A stretch of 11,478 nt of DNA, taken from contig CALKAN010000009.1 in the NCBI GenBank assembly GCA_937983035.1, positions 1 through 11,478 on the forward strand. Direction: 5' to 3'. Position 1 is the first letter of the stretch; each line of letters begins with the position of its first letter. Positions 1 through 5,522 of this stretch are shown here, piece by piece. The stretch comes from an uncultured Paenibacillaceae bacterium. GTDB taxonomy: Bacteria > Bacillota > Bacilli > Paenibacillales > CALAME01. The notes beneath the pieces were generated by a model. The model was not told the origin of the DNA and searched no databases. It saw only the letters and a list, made by a program, of their open reading frames with translations. The position numbers and the translations under genes are program-made.

Positions 1-936
1 GTGCCGTGCGCTGAGCAAGCCAGATTTTTGAAAACCGGGGGAGAGGCGATCGCGGCGGCCATCAAGATTGCGCGTGCGGCTGCAGGCAAAGATCATATCA
101 TTCAGATCGGTTACAATGGCTGGGTCAACAGCCTGGCGGTTGGAGGCGCAGTGCTCCCCCGGCAAAAGGCAGTGACCTTGCCAGGCGTGCCGTCGTCGTT
201 AAGTCAGCTGCATCATGCGGCCGGCTGGAACGATATGGAGCGCTTGGAACAATTGTTTACAGCATTGGACGGACAAATTGCTGCTGTCGTTGTCGCTGCC
301 AGTTATGCCAAGATGGAAGAAGGGAAAACGTTCTACCCGGCATTGCGCGCGCTGACACAGAAGCATGGCGCTCTGCTCATATACGACGAAATTGTGACGG
401 GATTTCGCATTGCCATCGGGGGCGTGCAAGAATATTTTGGCGTCGTTCCAGATCTGGCCGTATTCAGCAAAGGAATTGCGAATGGCATGCCGTTGTCGGT
501 CTATGCGGGGAAAAAAGAATTCATGTCTTACTGCGGACCGGGCAAAGCGAGCATTTCGACGACATTTGGCGGAGAGACGTTGTCTTTGGCTGCGGCGATC
601 GCTTGCATGGAAATATATGAGCAGCAGGATGTATCAGGTTTCTTATGGCGGCAAGGAGAAAAAATGTGGAGCGGGTTAAAGCGGTTGTTCCAATCTTATG
701 AAATTCCGCTGGACATCCAAGGTTTCTGGCCTTGTCCCGAATTTGTCCCGACGAACAACGAGCCGGCAGCGCTGTCTCAATTCATGCGGCTTGCGTACAA
801 GCACGGGGTATCGTTGTATCACGTCTCTTACGTCAATTTCAGCCACCGAGATGAAGACATCGCAGACGCATTGCAGCGTTTGGAACGAGCTTGCGCCGAA
901 TTTAAACACTGCGAGAACGAGAATGAGCGAGCTTGA
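1..936 (+). CDS. Class III PLP-dependent aminotransferase (glutamate-1-semialdehyde aminomutase-like), 5' end missing
   Basis: The frame is open from the first base to TGA at 934-936 and gives 311 residues. Class III aminotransferases bind pyridoxal phosphate and move an amino group; the closest motif pattern is glutamate-1-semialdehyde 2,1-aminomutase-like. Visible motifs in window numbering are RFLKTGGEA (8-16, cofactor phosphate region), GYNGW (37-41), YDEIVTGFR (128-136, with the Asp that contacts the pyridine ring), FSKGIANGMP (155-164, Schiff-base Lys157) and TTFGGET near 190. Family members have about 100 more residues before the first motif, so the GTG at base 1 is very likely an internal codon and the true start lies left of the window. 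The motif order identifies the fold but not the substrate: it could be a true aminomutase or an aminotransferase of a specialised pathway. No terminator is evident after the stop, and the gene shows no link to the sulfur cluster downstream. Confidence 0.88.
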   Translation: MPCAEQARFLKTGGEAIAAAIKIARAAAGKDHIIQIGYNGWVNSLAVGGAVLPRQKAVTLPGVPSSLSQLHHAAGWNDMERLEQLFTALDGQIAAVVVAASYAKMEEGKTFYPALRALTQKHGALLIYDEIVTGFRIAIGGVQEYFGVVPDLAVFSKGIANGMPLSVYAGKKEFMSYCGPGKASISTTFGGETLSLAAAIACMEIYEQQDVSGFLWRQGEKMWSGLKRLFQSYEIPLDIQGFWPCPEFVPTNNEPAALSQFMRLAYKHGVSLYHVSYVNFSHRDEDIADALQRLERACAEFKHCENENERA

Positions 937-1068
937 CCATTGCTTGACCCGTAAGGCATGACCCGAATCATGTTGAAACTGTGTGTGAGCATTGTCATTT
1001 TTAATGAGCATAAGTACAGTACATGTATCATGGTATAAACGAATCATCATACGTGCATAGAAAAAGGG
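937..1068. other. Gene-free spacer between the aminotransferase and the sulfur regulon
   Basis: No coding frame with a ribosome binding site and no convincing terminator hairpin is visible. Short repeats such as GACCCG (945 and 960) look incidental. The stretch ends at the -35 box of the next promoter. Confidence 0.5.
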
Positions 1069-1097
1069 TTGACAAATTACCCATAGGGGTATATGAT
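1069..1097 (+). promoter_or_regulatory. SigmaA-type promoter of the TusA-rhodanese operon
   Basis: A perfect -35 box TTGACA (1069-1074) and a -10 box TATGAT (1092-1097) are separated by exactly 17 bases. The spacer holds a repressor-type inverted repeat (1078-1091), so bound repressor would block RNA polymerase directly. Transcription should begin near 1104, leaving a leader of about 134 bases before the GTG start at 1238. Confidence 0.8.
1078..1091. promoter_or_regulatory. Putative CstR operator A (in the promoter spacer)
   Basis: TACCCATAGGGGTA is an inverted repeat TACCC-N4-GGGTA lying between the -35 and -10 boxes. It matches the general form of CsoR/CstR-family operators, which are short palindromes with C and G tracts flanked by TA. 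It is one of six sites of the same pattern in the window. Confidence 0.75.
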
Positions 1098-1114
1098 GGT
1101 GTTGTGTCTAAAGA

Positions 1115-1128
1115 TACCCTGCAAGGTA
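1115..1128. promoter_or_regulatory. Putative CstR operator B (leader)
   Basis: TACCCTGCAAGGTA fits TACCY-N4-RGGTA with one asymmetric position (C opposite A). With its flanks it reads ATACC...GGTAT. It lies about 11 bases after the predicted transcription start. Confidence 0.6.
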
Positions 1129-1160
1129 TGTAAGATGCGACATTATTTTTTACGTTTCAA

Positions 1161-1178
1161 AATACCCGTACGGGTATT
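1161..1178. promoter_or_regulatory. Putative CstR operator C, perfect 18-bp palindrome
   Basis: AATACCCGTACGGGTATT is identical to its reverse complement over all 18 bases, and its 14-bp core is 1163-1176. It is the most symmetric member of the set and probably the highest-affinity site. It lies in the leader of the TusA-rhodanese gene, 60 bases before the start codon. Confidence 0.75.
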
Positions 1179-1218
1179 AATCCGAAGATGACGCGTCATA
1201 TTTTTTTGAATTCAAAAA

Positions 1219-1232
1219 TACCTAGGGGGGTA
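1219..1232. promoter_or_regulatory. Putative CstR operator D, overlapping the ribosome binding site
   Basis: TACCTAGGGGGGTA fits the shared operator pattern. Its G-rich half (AGGGGGG, 1224-1230) is also the Shine-Dalgarno sequence of the gene starting at GTG 1238, with 7 bases between. The same base run therefore appears to serve repressor binding and translation initiation. Confidence 0.65.
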
Positions 1233-1237
1233 AGTGA

Positions 1238-1789
1238 GTGATCAAATCGAATGAGCAGTTGGATGCAAAAGGGCTGACCTGTCCCATGCCGATCGTGAAA
1301 ACGAAACAGGCGATGGCCAAGCTCGAAGAAGGTCAAGTGTTGGAAGTGCAAGCGACGGACAAAGGCTCCACGACAGATATCGCTGCTTGGTCCCGTTCGG
1401 TTGGACATCACTATTTAGGGACGGTGGAAATGGACAATGTCCTTTATCATTACATTCGCAAAGGCACGAATGAGCCGGAAGTGGAGAAGCCTTTTGAGCG
1501 CACGATATCAATTAACGAAATTGAATCGCGTGACGGATTGATTTTAGACGTTCGCGAAGCAGCAGAATATGCATTTGGCCACATCGAAGGGGCAAAGTCG
1601 ATTCCGCTCGGTGAACTGGAGGCAAGGCTCGACGAATTGGATCGTGATCAAGAAATTTATGTCGTTTGTCGAACGGGGAGACGTTCAGACTTGGCAGCAC
1701 AGCTTTTGGCGAAAAACGGTTTTTCAAACGTATATAACGTTTTGCCGGGCATGAGTGAATGGTCAGGCAAATTAATCAAACAAATTTAG
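1238..1789 (+). CDS. yrkF: TusA-rhodanese fusion sulfurtransferase (YrkF-like)
   Basis: This 183-residue cytoplasmic protein should carry and transfer sulfane sulfur as a protein persulfide. Residues 6-75 form a TusA/SirA-like domain with the acceptor motif LTCPMPIVK (Cys15). Residues 88-180 form a rhodanese domain with LDVRE (102-106) and the active-site loop CRTGRRS (Cys144 to Ser150). The fused arrangement and length match B. subtilis YrkF, from an operon of DsrE, TusA, dioxygenase and TauE genes. The start is GTG at 1238 because AGGGGGG (1224-1230) sits 7 bases upstream; the nearby ATG at 1251 is out of frame. It is the first gene after a strong promoter carrying four putative CstR sites, and the DsrE-family gene follows with overlapping signals: the stop codon at 1787-1789 overlaps that gene's Shine-Dalgarno. 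Substrate specificity among persulfide donors cannot be read from the sequence. Confidence 0.93.
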   Translation: MIKSNEQLDAKGLTCPMPIVKTKQAMAKLEEGQVLEVQATDKGSTTDIAAWSRSVGHHYLGTVEMDNVLYHYIRKGTNEPEVEKPFERTISINEIESRDGLILDVREAAEYAFGHIEGAKSIPLGELEARLDELDRDQEIYVVCRTGRRSDLAAQLLAKNGFSNVYNVLPGMSEWSGKLIKQI

Positions 1790-1801
1790 GAGGAGATGTC
1801 T

Positions 1802-2197
1802 ATGTCAGGAAAAACAGCGATTATCGCGGCAAACGGCGGGGTGTTCGATGCATACAAAGTATTTAACATTGCAACAGCGGCTGCAGCGTCAGAGAAAGAG
1901 GTGCGAATTTTTTTCACCTTTGAAGGTTTGCAGTTGATTCATAAAGAAGGGATGCACCATCTTGAAATGCCGGAAGGGAAAGAACACGTTGCAGAAGGAT
2001 TCAAAAAAGCCAACATTCCTTCCATTCCAGAAATGGTCGAGATGGCGCGGGAATTGGGCGTGAAATTCATTGCTTGTCAAATGACGATGGATGTGATGGG
2101 ACTCAAGAAAGAAGATTTGATCGACGGCGTCGAAGTCGGCGGTGCCGTAACTTTTTTGGAATATGCGAAGGATGCTTCTCCGACATTAACGTTCTAA
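1802..2197 (+). CDS. DsrE/DsrF/DrsH-like sulfur-relay protein
   Basis: This is a 131-residue soluble protein of the DsrE-like (DrsE_2) family, small Rossmann-like sulfur carriers that accept persulfide sulfur on a conserved Cys. The only cysteine is Cys92 in the motif IACQMTMDVMG (90-100), the family's active-site region. The glycine-rich start (IIAANGG, 7-13) and a C-terminal GGAVTFLEYA segment also fit. AGGAGG at 1788-1793 is 8 bases from ATG 1802 but only 2 from ATG 1796, so I chose 1802. The gene begins 12 bases after the TusA-rhodanese stop and should be co-transcribed and partly translationally coupled with it. TusA and DsrE partners are known to hand sulfur to each other in sulfur-oxidising bacteria and in the yrk-type cluster, so the TusA domain next door is the likely partner; that pairing is inference. 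Confidence 0.88.
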   Translation: MSGKTAIIAANGGVFDAYKVFNIATAAAASEKEVRIFFTFEGLQLIHKEGMHHLEMPEGKEHVAEGFKKANIPSIPEMVEMARELGVKFIACQMTMDVMGLKKEDLIDGVEVGGAVTFLEYAKDASPTLTF

Positions 2198-2339
2198 ACA
2201 ATGAAATATTCAATCGGATCTCGAAAAACACTTTCATGACTAGAATGCGTTCTAATAAAATGTAATTCTAAAAAAATTGGTGTGCGAAAACAAGAAGCGG
2301 CGGGGAAAATTCTCCACTGCATAAAATTGAACAAAATTA

Positions 2340-2353
2340 TACCTAAGGGGGTA
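2340..2353. promoter_or_regulatory. Putative CstR operator E, overlapping the dioxygenase ribosome binding site
   Basis: TACCTAAGGGGGTA fits the operator pattern and closely resembles site D (12 of 14 bases identical). The AAGGGGG half (2345-2351) is the best Shine-Dalgarno for the gene starting at ATG 2363. No clear promoter is seen between 2198 and 2339, so the site may act on read-through transcription or on an unrecognised promoter. Confidence 0.65.
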
Positions 2354-2362
2354 TTTTGGAAA

Positions 2363-3490
2363 ATGGCAGCAAAGAAATGGACGGCAGCTCATGTGGCTCG
2401 GAAAGTGATCGACAATGAGGAATTGTTTATTTTAGACGTGCGAAATGAAGAAGCTTTTGCAGATTGGAAAATTGAAGGACGCCATTTTGAATATTTAAAT
2501 GTTCCTTACTTTGAGTTGTTGGATGGCGTGGAAACGGTTCTCCCTAAATTGCCTGCTGATAAAGATATTCTCGTCGTATGTGCAAAAGAGGGCACTTCCG
2601 TGATGGTTGCGGAAATGATTTCAGAAGCCGGCCGCGATGCGGCTTATCTTGAAGGCGGAATGGAAGCGTGGAGCAGGTATTTGGAGCCGATTAAAGCGGC
2701 TGATTTAGAAAATGGCGGGGCGATTTATCAATTTGTGCGCCTGGGCAAAGGCTGCTTATCTTATATGGTCATTTCCGACGGGGAAGCGGCAGTGATTGAT
2801 CCTGTTCGATTCACTGATGCATTTATCCATTTTGCGAAAGAAAAAGGGGCCGAAATCAAGCATGTCTTTGATACGCACTTGCACGCAGACCATATTTCCG
2901 GCGGACGCCGCATCGCAGCGGAAACAGGCGCGGTTTACTATCTACCGCCCAAAGATGCTTCCGAAGTCGTATTTGATTACACCCCGCTCACTGATGGGTT
3001 AAACGTGCAGATCGGCGCCTCTCATTTAGTCGTCCAAGCGCTTTATACGCCCGGACATACGATCGGGTCAACGTCATTGATCATTGATGACAAATATTTG
3101 TTTACAGGCGACACATTGTTTATTGATTCGATCGGCCGTCCTGACTTGGCGGGACTTGCGGAAGAGTGGGTCGATGATTTGCGTGAAACTCTGTATGACC
3201 GTTATCGGAAATTGTCTGAAGACTTGATCGTATTGCCTGCCCATTTCATGATCCTTGAAGAATTGAATGAAGACGGCACAGTTGCACGACGTTTGGGGGA
3301 TCTGTTGAAAGAAAACCACGGTCTAAATATTGCGGATGAAGCGGAATTTCGCCGCACGGTAACGGAAAACTTGCCGCCGCAGCCGAACGCGCACCGACAA
3401 ATTCGTCAGGTTAACATGGGGAAAATGACGCCTAATGAAGAAGAGCAAACGGAGATGGAAATCGGTCCTAACCGTTGTGCAGTCCGGTAA
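2363..3490 (+). CDS. Rhodanese-persulfide dioxygenase fusion (ETHE1-like MBL fold)
   Basis: The 375-residue product should oxidise a low-molecular-weight thiol persulfide to sulfite and free thiol, with a sulfurtransferase domain attached. Residues 5-108 are a rhodanese domain with LDVRNEE (24-30) and the active loop VCAKEGTS (Cys73). Residues about 118-345 are a metallo-beta-lactamase fold with THLHADH (His172, His174, Asp176, His177), PGHT (His232), GDTLF (Asp250), GRPD (Arg259) and PAH (His294). ETHE1-type enzymes use the first His of that motif plus the later His and Asp to bind one Fe(II). ATG 2363 was chosen over an upstream in-frame GTG (2282) because AAGGGGG lies 11 bases before it, and the longer frame would run through operator E. 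In PRF-type fusions and in CstB the dioxygenase comes first; here the rhodanese does. It resembles the YrkH-type protein of the yrk locus. Confidence 0.92.
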   Translation: MAAKKWTAAHVARKVIDNEELFILDVRNEEAFADWKIEGRHFEYLNVPYFELLDGVETVLPKLPADKDILVVCAKEGTSVMVAEMISEAGRDAAYLEGGMEAWSRYLEPIKAADLENGGAIYQFVRLGKGCLSYMVISDGEAAVIDPVRFTDAFIHFAKEKGAEIKHVFDTHLHADHISGGRRIAAETGAVYYLPPKDASEVVFDYTPLTDGLNVQIGASHLVVQALYTPGHTIGSTSLIIDDKYLFTGDTLFIDSIGRPDLAGLAEEWVDDLRETLYDRYRKLSEDLIVLPAHFMILEELNEDGTVARRLGDLLKENHGLNIADEAEFRRTVTENLPPQPNAHRQIRQVNMGKMTPNEEEQTEMEIGPNRCAVR

Positions 3491-3519
3491 AGTCTAACCT
3501 TGAAAGGAGCAGATCCCAA

Positions 3520-3567
3520 ATGAACATTGCCAAAACTTTAAATACAGCACCAATTTCTTGTCCATGA
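3520..3567 (+). pseudogene. Truncated TusA reading frame (15 codons), possible leader peptide
   Basis: ATG 3520 is preceded at good distance by AGGAG (3505-3509), yet the frame stops at TGA 3565-3567 after MNIAKTLNTAPISCP. This matches the first residues of TusA proteins up to the sulfur-carrying Cys-Pro; compare EQLDAKGLTCP in the fusion protein of this window. In the B. subtilis yrk operon a free TusA gene (yrkI) stands just before the TauE gene (yrkJ), so the position fits a deleted yrkI. The stop overlaps the exporter start as ATGA (3564-3567), so the short frame may now deliver ribosomes to the exporter gene. The truncation and its use as a coupling leader are inference; the frame, ribosome binding site and overlap are seen directly. 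Confidence 0.6.
3523..3539 (+). repeat. 17-bp exact repeat, copy 1 (TusA fragment)
   Basis: AACATTGCCAAAACTTT here encodes N-I-A-K-T-L within the truncated TusA frame. An identical copy lies at 4645-4661. Confidence 0.85.
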
Positions 3568-4367
3568 CCATGGATTTGACTTTGATGCTCGTCCTGTTCG
3601 CCATCGGGTTTATCGGTTCTTTTCTATCGGGAATGCTCGGTGTCGGCGGATCGATCATTAAATATCCGATGCTGTTATATATTCCCCCTTTGTTTGGCCT
3701 GACTGCATTTACGGCTCATGAAGCATCCGGAATCAGCGCAGTGCAAGTGCTGTTTGCTTCCATTGCCGGAATATGGGCTTATCGCAAAGGCGGATACCTT
3801 CACAAGCCGCTGATCATTTATATGGGCGGGGCAATTTTTACAGGAAGTTTAATCGGCAGTTATGGATCGATTTTCTTTTCCGAACAAGTGGTGAATGTAG
3901 TGTACGGCCTGCTCGCCGGCTTGGCTGCTGTCATGATGTTTGTACCGAAAAAGCATACTGACGATATGCCGCTGCATGAAGTTGATTTCCATAAACCGCT
4001 GGCTGCGATGTTGGCATTCATCGTTGGGGCCGCCTCTGGCATTGTCGGTGCAGCAGGAGGATTCCTGTTAGTGCCAATCTTGTTGTCAGTGCTGCATATT
4101 CCAACACGCATCACCATTGCGACAAGTCTTGCGGTTACTTTTATTTCCTCCATCGGAGGAAGCGCAGGAAAATTGATCACAGGCCAAGTGGACATCGTTT
4201 CTGCAATGGTGATGGTCGCAGCCAGCCTGTTAGCAGCACCGCTCGGAGCCGCAGCCGGCAAGAGAATGAAAACGAAAATGCTGCGAATATTGTTGGCGCT
4301 TCTGATCGCCGCTTCAACCGTTAAAATATGGGTGGATGTGCTGACCGCATTCATATGGACGGAATAA
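3564..4367 (+). CDS. TauE/SafE-family membrane exporter (sulfite/sulfonate type)
   Basis: The 267-residue protein is highly hydrophobic, with about eight membrane segments in two related halves. Each half carries a glycine motif: GMLGVGGSIIKYP (23-35) and GIVGAAGGFLLVP (159-171), typical of TauE/SafE permeases. The family exports sulfite, sulfonates or related anions. Next to a persulfide dioxygenase it most likely removes sulfite from the cell, as proposed for the TauE protein of the S. aureus cst operon. The start is not certain. ATG 3564 overlaps the stop of the short TusA-like frame (ATGA), and no Shine-Dalgarno lies close to it or to ATG 3570, so translation is probably coupled to the leader, whose AGGAG is at 3505-3509. 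It follows the dioxygenase gene by 73 bases without a terminator and is probably in the same transcript. Confidence 0.9.
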   Translation: MTMDLTLMLVLFAIGFIGSFLSGMLGVGGSIIKYPMLLYIPPLFGLTAFTAHEASGISAVQVLFASIAGIWAYRKGGYLHKPLIIYMGGAIFTGSLIGSYGSIFFSEQVVNVVYGLLAGLAAVMMFVPKKHTDDMPLHEVDFHKPLAAMLAFIVGAASGIVGAAGGFLLVPILLSVLHIPTRITIATSLAVTFISSIGGSAGKLITGQVDIVSAMVMVAASLLAAPLGAAAGKRMKTKMLRILLALLIAASTVKIWVDVLTAFIWTE

Positions 4368-4580
4368 GGCGAGGCAGTCGTGATCATTCACGTCGGAGAA
4401 CAGCGAGAGGCGGAAACTCAGGACTTGCTTGATTTGTATTGTCTCATTCACTGTGATTTGTAAATTTCAATTCGGAATTATTCGTCACGACGCATCATTC
4501 AGTTATTTGTCAGTTTCCCGCTGTTTTCTCGCTGCTAATGAACATTTTCTTTCTGTTTATGTAAAACACTGCTTTTCATG

Positions 4581-4586
4581 TATAAT
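4581..4586 (+). promoter_or_regulatory. Probable -10 box of the cstR promoter
   Basis: A perfect TATAAT is present. No hexamer 16-19 bases upstream matches TTGACA at more than 3 positions, so the -35 is weak. Start of transcription would be near 4593, placing operator F at about +10 to +24. Confidence 0.55.
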
Positions 4587-4602
4587 GGATTTGGCGGGGA
4601 TT

Positions 4603-4616
4603 TACCCAGGCGGGTA
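4603..4616. promoter_or_regulatory. Putative CstR operator F (autoregulatory site)
   Basis: TACCCAGGCGGGTA is TACCC-N4-GGGTA, the same pattern as the sites before the TusA-rhodanese gene. It lies just after the predicted transcription start of cstR, which fits negative autoregulation, common in CsoR-family repressors. Confidence 0.72.
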
Positions 4617-4644
4617 TTCTATATCATGCAGTTGCGATGACGCC

Positions 4645-4661
4645 AACATTGCCAAAACTTT
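4645..4661 (+). repeat. 17-bp exact repeat, copy 2 (cstR leader)
   Basis: Identical to 3523-3539. In the matching frame it again reads N-I-A-K-T-L and stops at TAA 4687-4689, but no start codon or ribosome binding site precedes it. Confidence 0.85.
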
Positions 4662-4702
4662 GCAGAAACAATCGATCCATGCAATATAAGGAGTGTTCAT
4701 CC

Positions 4703-4963
4703 ATGGAATATGATAAAACAATTGTCAATCGCCTGAAACGAATTGAAGGCCAAATTAAAGGGGTTTTAAACATGATCGAAAAGGGTGAAAATTGCAAAGA
4801 TGTCGTCACTCAGTTGTCTGCTTCGCGAAGTGCCATTGACCGCACGATCGGTTTGATCGTGAGCATGAATTTAGAACAGTGCATTCGGGAAAGCATCGCA
4901 AAGGGCGAAGACACGCAAAATCTTGTGAAGGAAGCCGTAGATTTATTAGTGAAAAGCAGATAA
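4703..4963 (+). CDS. cstR: CsoR-family persulfide-sensing repressor CstR
   Basis: This 86-residue all-helical regulator belongs to the CsoR/RcnR (DUF156) family. Typical features are NRLKRIEGQIKGVLNMIE (9-26), CKDVVTQLSASRSAIDR (31-47) and the C-terminal KEAVDLLVKS (76-85). The two cysteines are Cys31 and Cys60, the positions of the reactive pair in S. aureus CstR. The residue four before Cys60, where copper sensors of the CsoR type have a His ligand, is Asn56. CstR proteins bind no copper; sulfane sulfur links the two cysteines across the dimer by di- or trisulfides and releases the operator. AAGGAG (4688-4693) lies 9 bases before ATG 4703, so the upstream in-frame ATG at 4637 is not the start. 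It should repress the sulfur genes on either side and itself through the six TACCY-N4-RGGTA sites. Confidence 0.92.
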   Translation: MEYDKTIVNRLKRIEGQIKGVLNMIEKGENCKDVVTQLSASRSAIDRTIGLIVSMNLEQCIRESIAKGEDTQNLVKEAVDLLVKSR

Positions 4964-5044
4964 TGCCATTGTTTTATTAAGTGTGTGTAGTCCAGTGCTG
5001 TCAGCCAGCAAAAACAAATGATTGAAAAAAAGGTGGAGTGCAGT

Positions 5045-5347
5045 ATGTCCGTGCAAGAAATAACCGCGAAACAATTGCAGCAGAAGTTAGCAGCAGGTGA
5101 AAAATTAAACATTATAGATGTAAGAGAAGCTGATGAAACAGCAGCTGGCATGATTCCGGGAGCAAAACATATCCCGTTGGGGCAAATCCCGGATCGCCTG
5201 CGTGAATTGAACAAGAATGAACTTTATTACATCATATGCCGTTCGGGCGGAAGAAGCGGAAAGGCGTGTCAATTTCTGAATGCACACGGCTATAAGGCGG
5301 TAAACATTGCCGGCGGCATGCTGGAATGGGAAGGAGACACAGAGTAA
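5045..5347 (+). CDS. Single-domain rhodanese sulfurtransferase
   Basis: This 100-residue cytoplasmic protein consists of one rhodanese domain. It shows IIDVREADE (23-31), the turn GMIPGAKHIPLGQIP (35-49) and the active-site loop CRSGGRS (Cys65 to Ser71), followed by the C-terminal IAGGMLEWEG. The catalytic Cys should form a persulfide and pass sulfur from thiol persulfide, thiosulfate or a partner protein. AGGTGGAG (5031-5038) sits 6 bases before ATG 5045; an upstream in-frame ATG (5018) has no ribosome binding site. It follows cstR by 81 bases with no terminator or operator between, so the two are probably co-transcribed from the operator F promoter and thus induced by persulfides. Confidence 0.9.
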   Translation: MSVQEITAKQLQQKLAAGEKLNIIDVREADETAAGMIPGAKHIPLGQIPDRLRELNKNELYYIICRSGGRSGKACQFLNAHGYKAVNIAGGMLEWEGDTE

Positions 5348-5522
5348 TTCATTTCATTGTTCTGTCAATCGCTGATTTTTTAACTCTTTGTTCTTAACTT
5401 TTTTAAAATAAACATATGGTGCCAACGTGTGACGCAACGTGGTTTTGGTTCGCCGTTTTCGTTTCAATCGTCCTTCATCATCATGTCTTTCGATCATTTA
5501 TCAAACGATGAGGAGTTAACGA
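5348..5522. other. AT-rich spacer before the membrane rhodanese
   Basis: No coding frame, TACCY-N4-RGGTA site or strong terminator is visible. A TAAAAT (5404-5409) could be a -10 box but has no good -35. The next gene may therefore be outside the CstR regulon. Confidence 0.4.

Larger units (their letters stand above)
4368..4702. other. Intergenic region with the cstR promoter
   Basis: This 335-base gap holds a small perfect hairpin CGTGA-TCAT-TCACG (4379-4392) without a T-tract, the cstR -10 box (4581-4586), operator F (4603-4616), a 17-bp repeat shared with the TusA fragment (4645-4661) and the cstR ribosome binding site (4688-4693). Short open frames in it lack ribosome binding sites. No clear terminator for the exporter gene is visible. 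Confidence 0.6.

Noticed and set aside
2241..2254. Inverted repeat TAGAA-TGCG-TTCTA after the DsrE gene
   Set aside because: The stem is only 5 bp and no T-tract follows, so it is weak as a terminator; it also does not match the operator pattern.
2282..2362. Longer start (GTG 2282) for the rhodanese-dioxygenase
   Set aside because: The extra 27 residues do not look like a rhodanese N-terminus and would place operator E inside the gene; ATG 2363 has the ribosome binding site.
4379..4462. Short GTG-started frame after the exporter gene
   Set aside because: It is 27 codons long, has no convincing ribosome binding site and resembles no known protein.
4637..4702. Longer start (ATG 4637) for CstR
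   Set aside because: It would make the protein longer than family members, and AAGGAG sits correctly before ATG 4703.
5401..5480. Repeated ACGT words (CCAACGTGTGACGCAACGTGG) as a hairpin
   Set aside because: The arms do not pair well beyond 4 bases.
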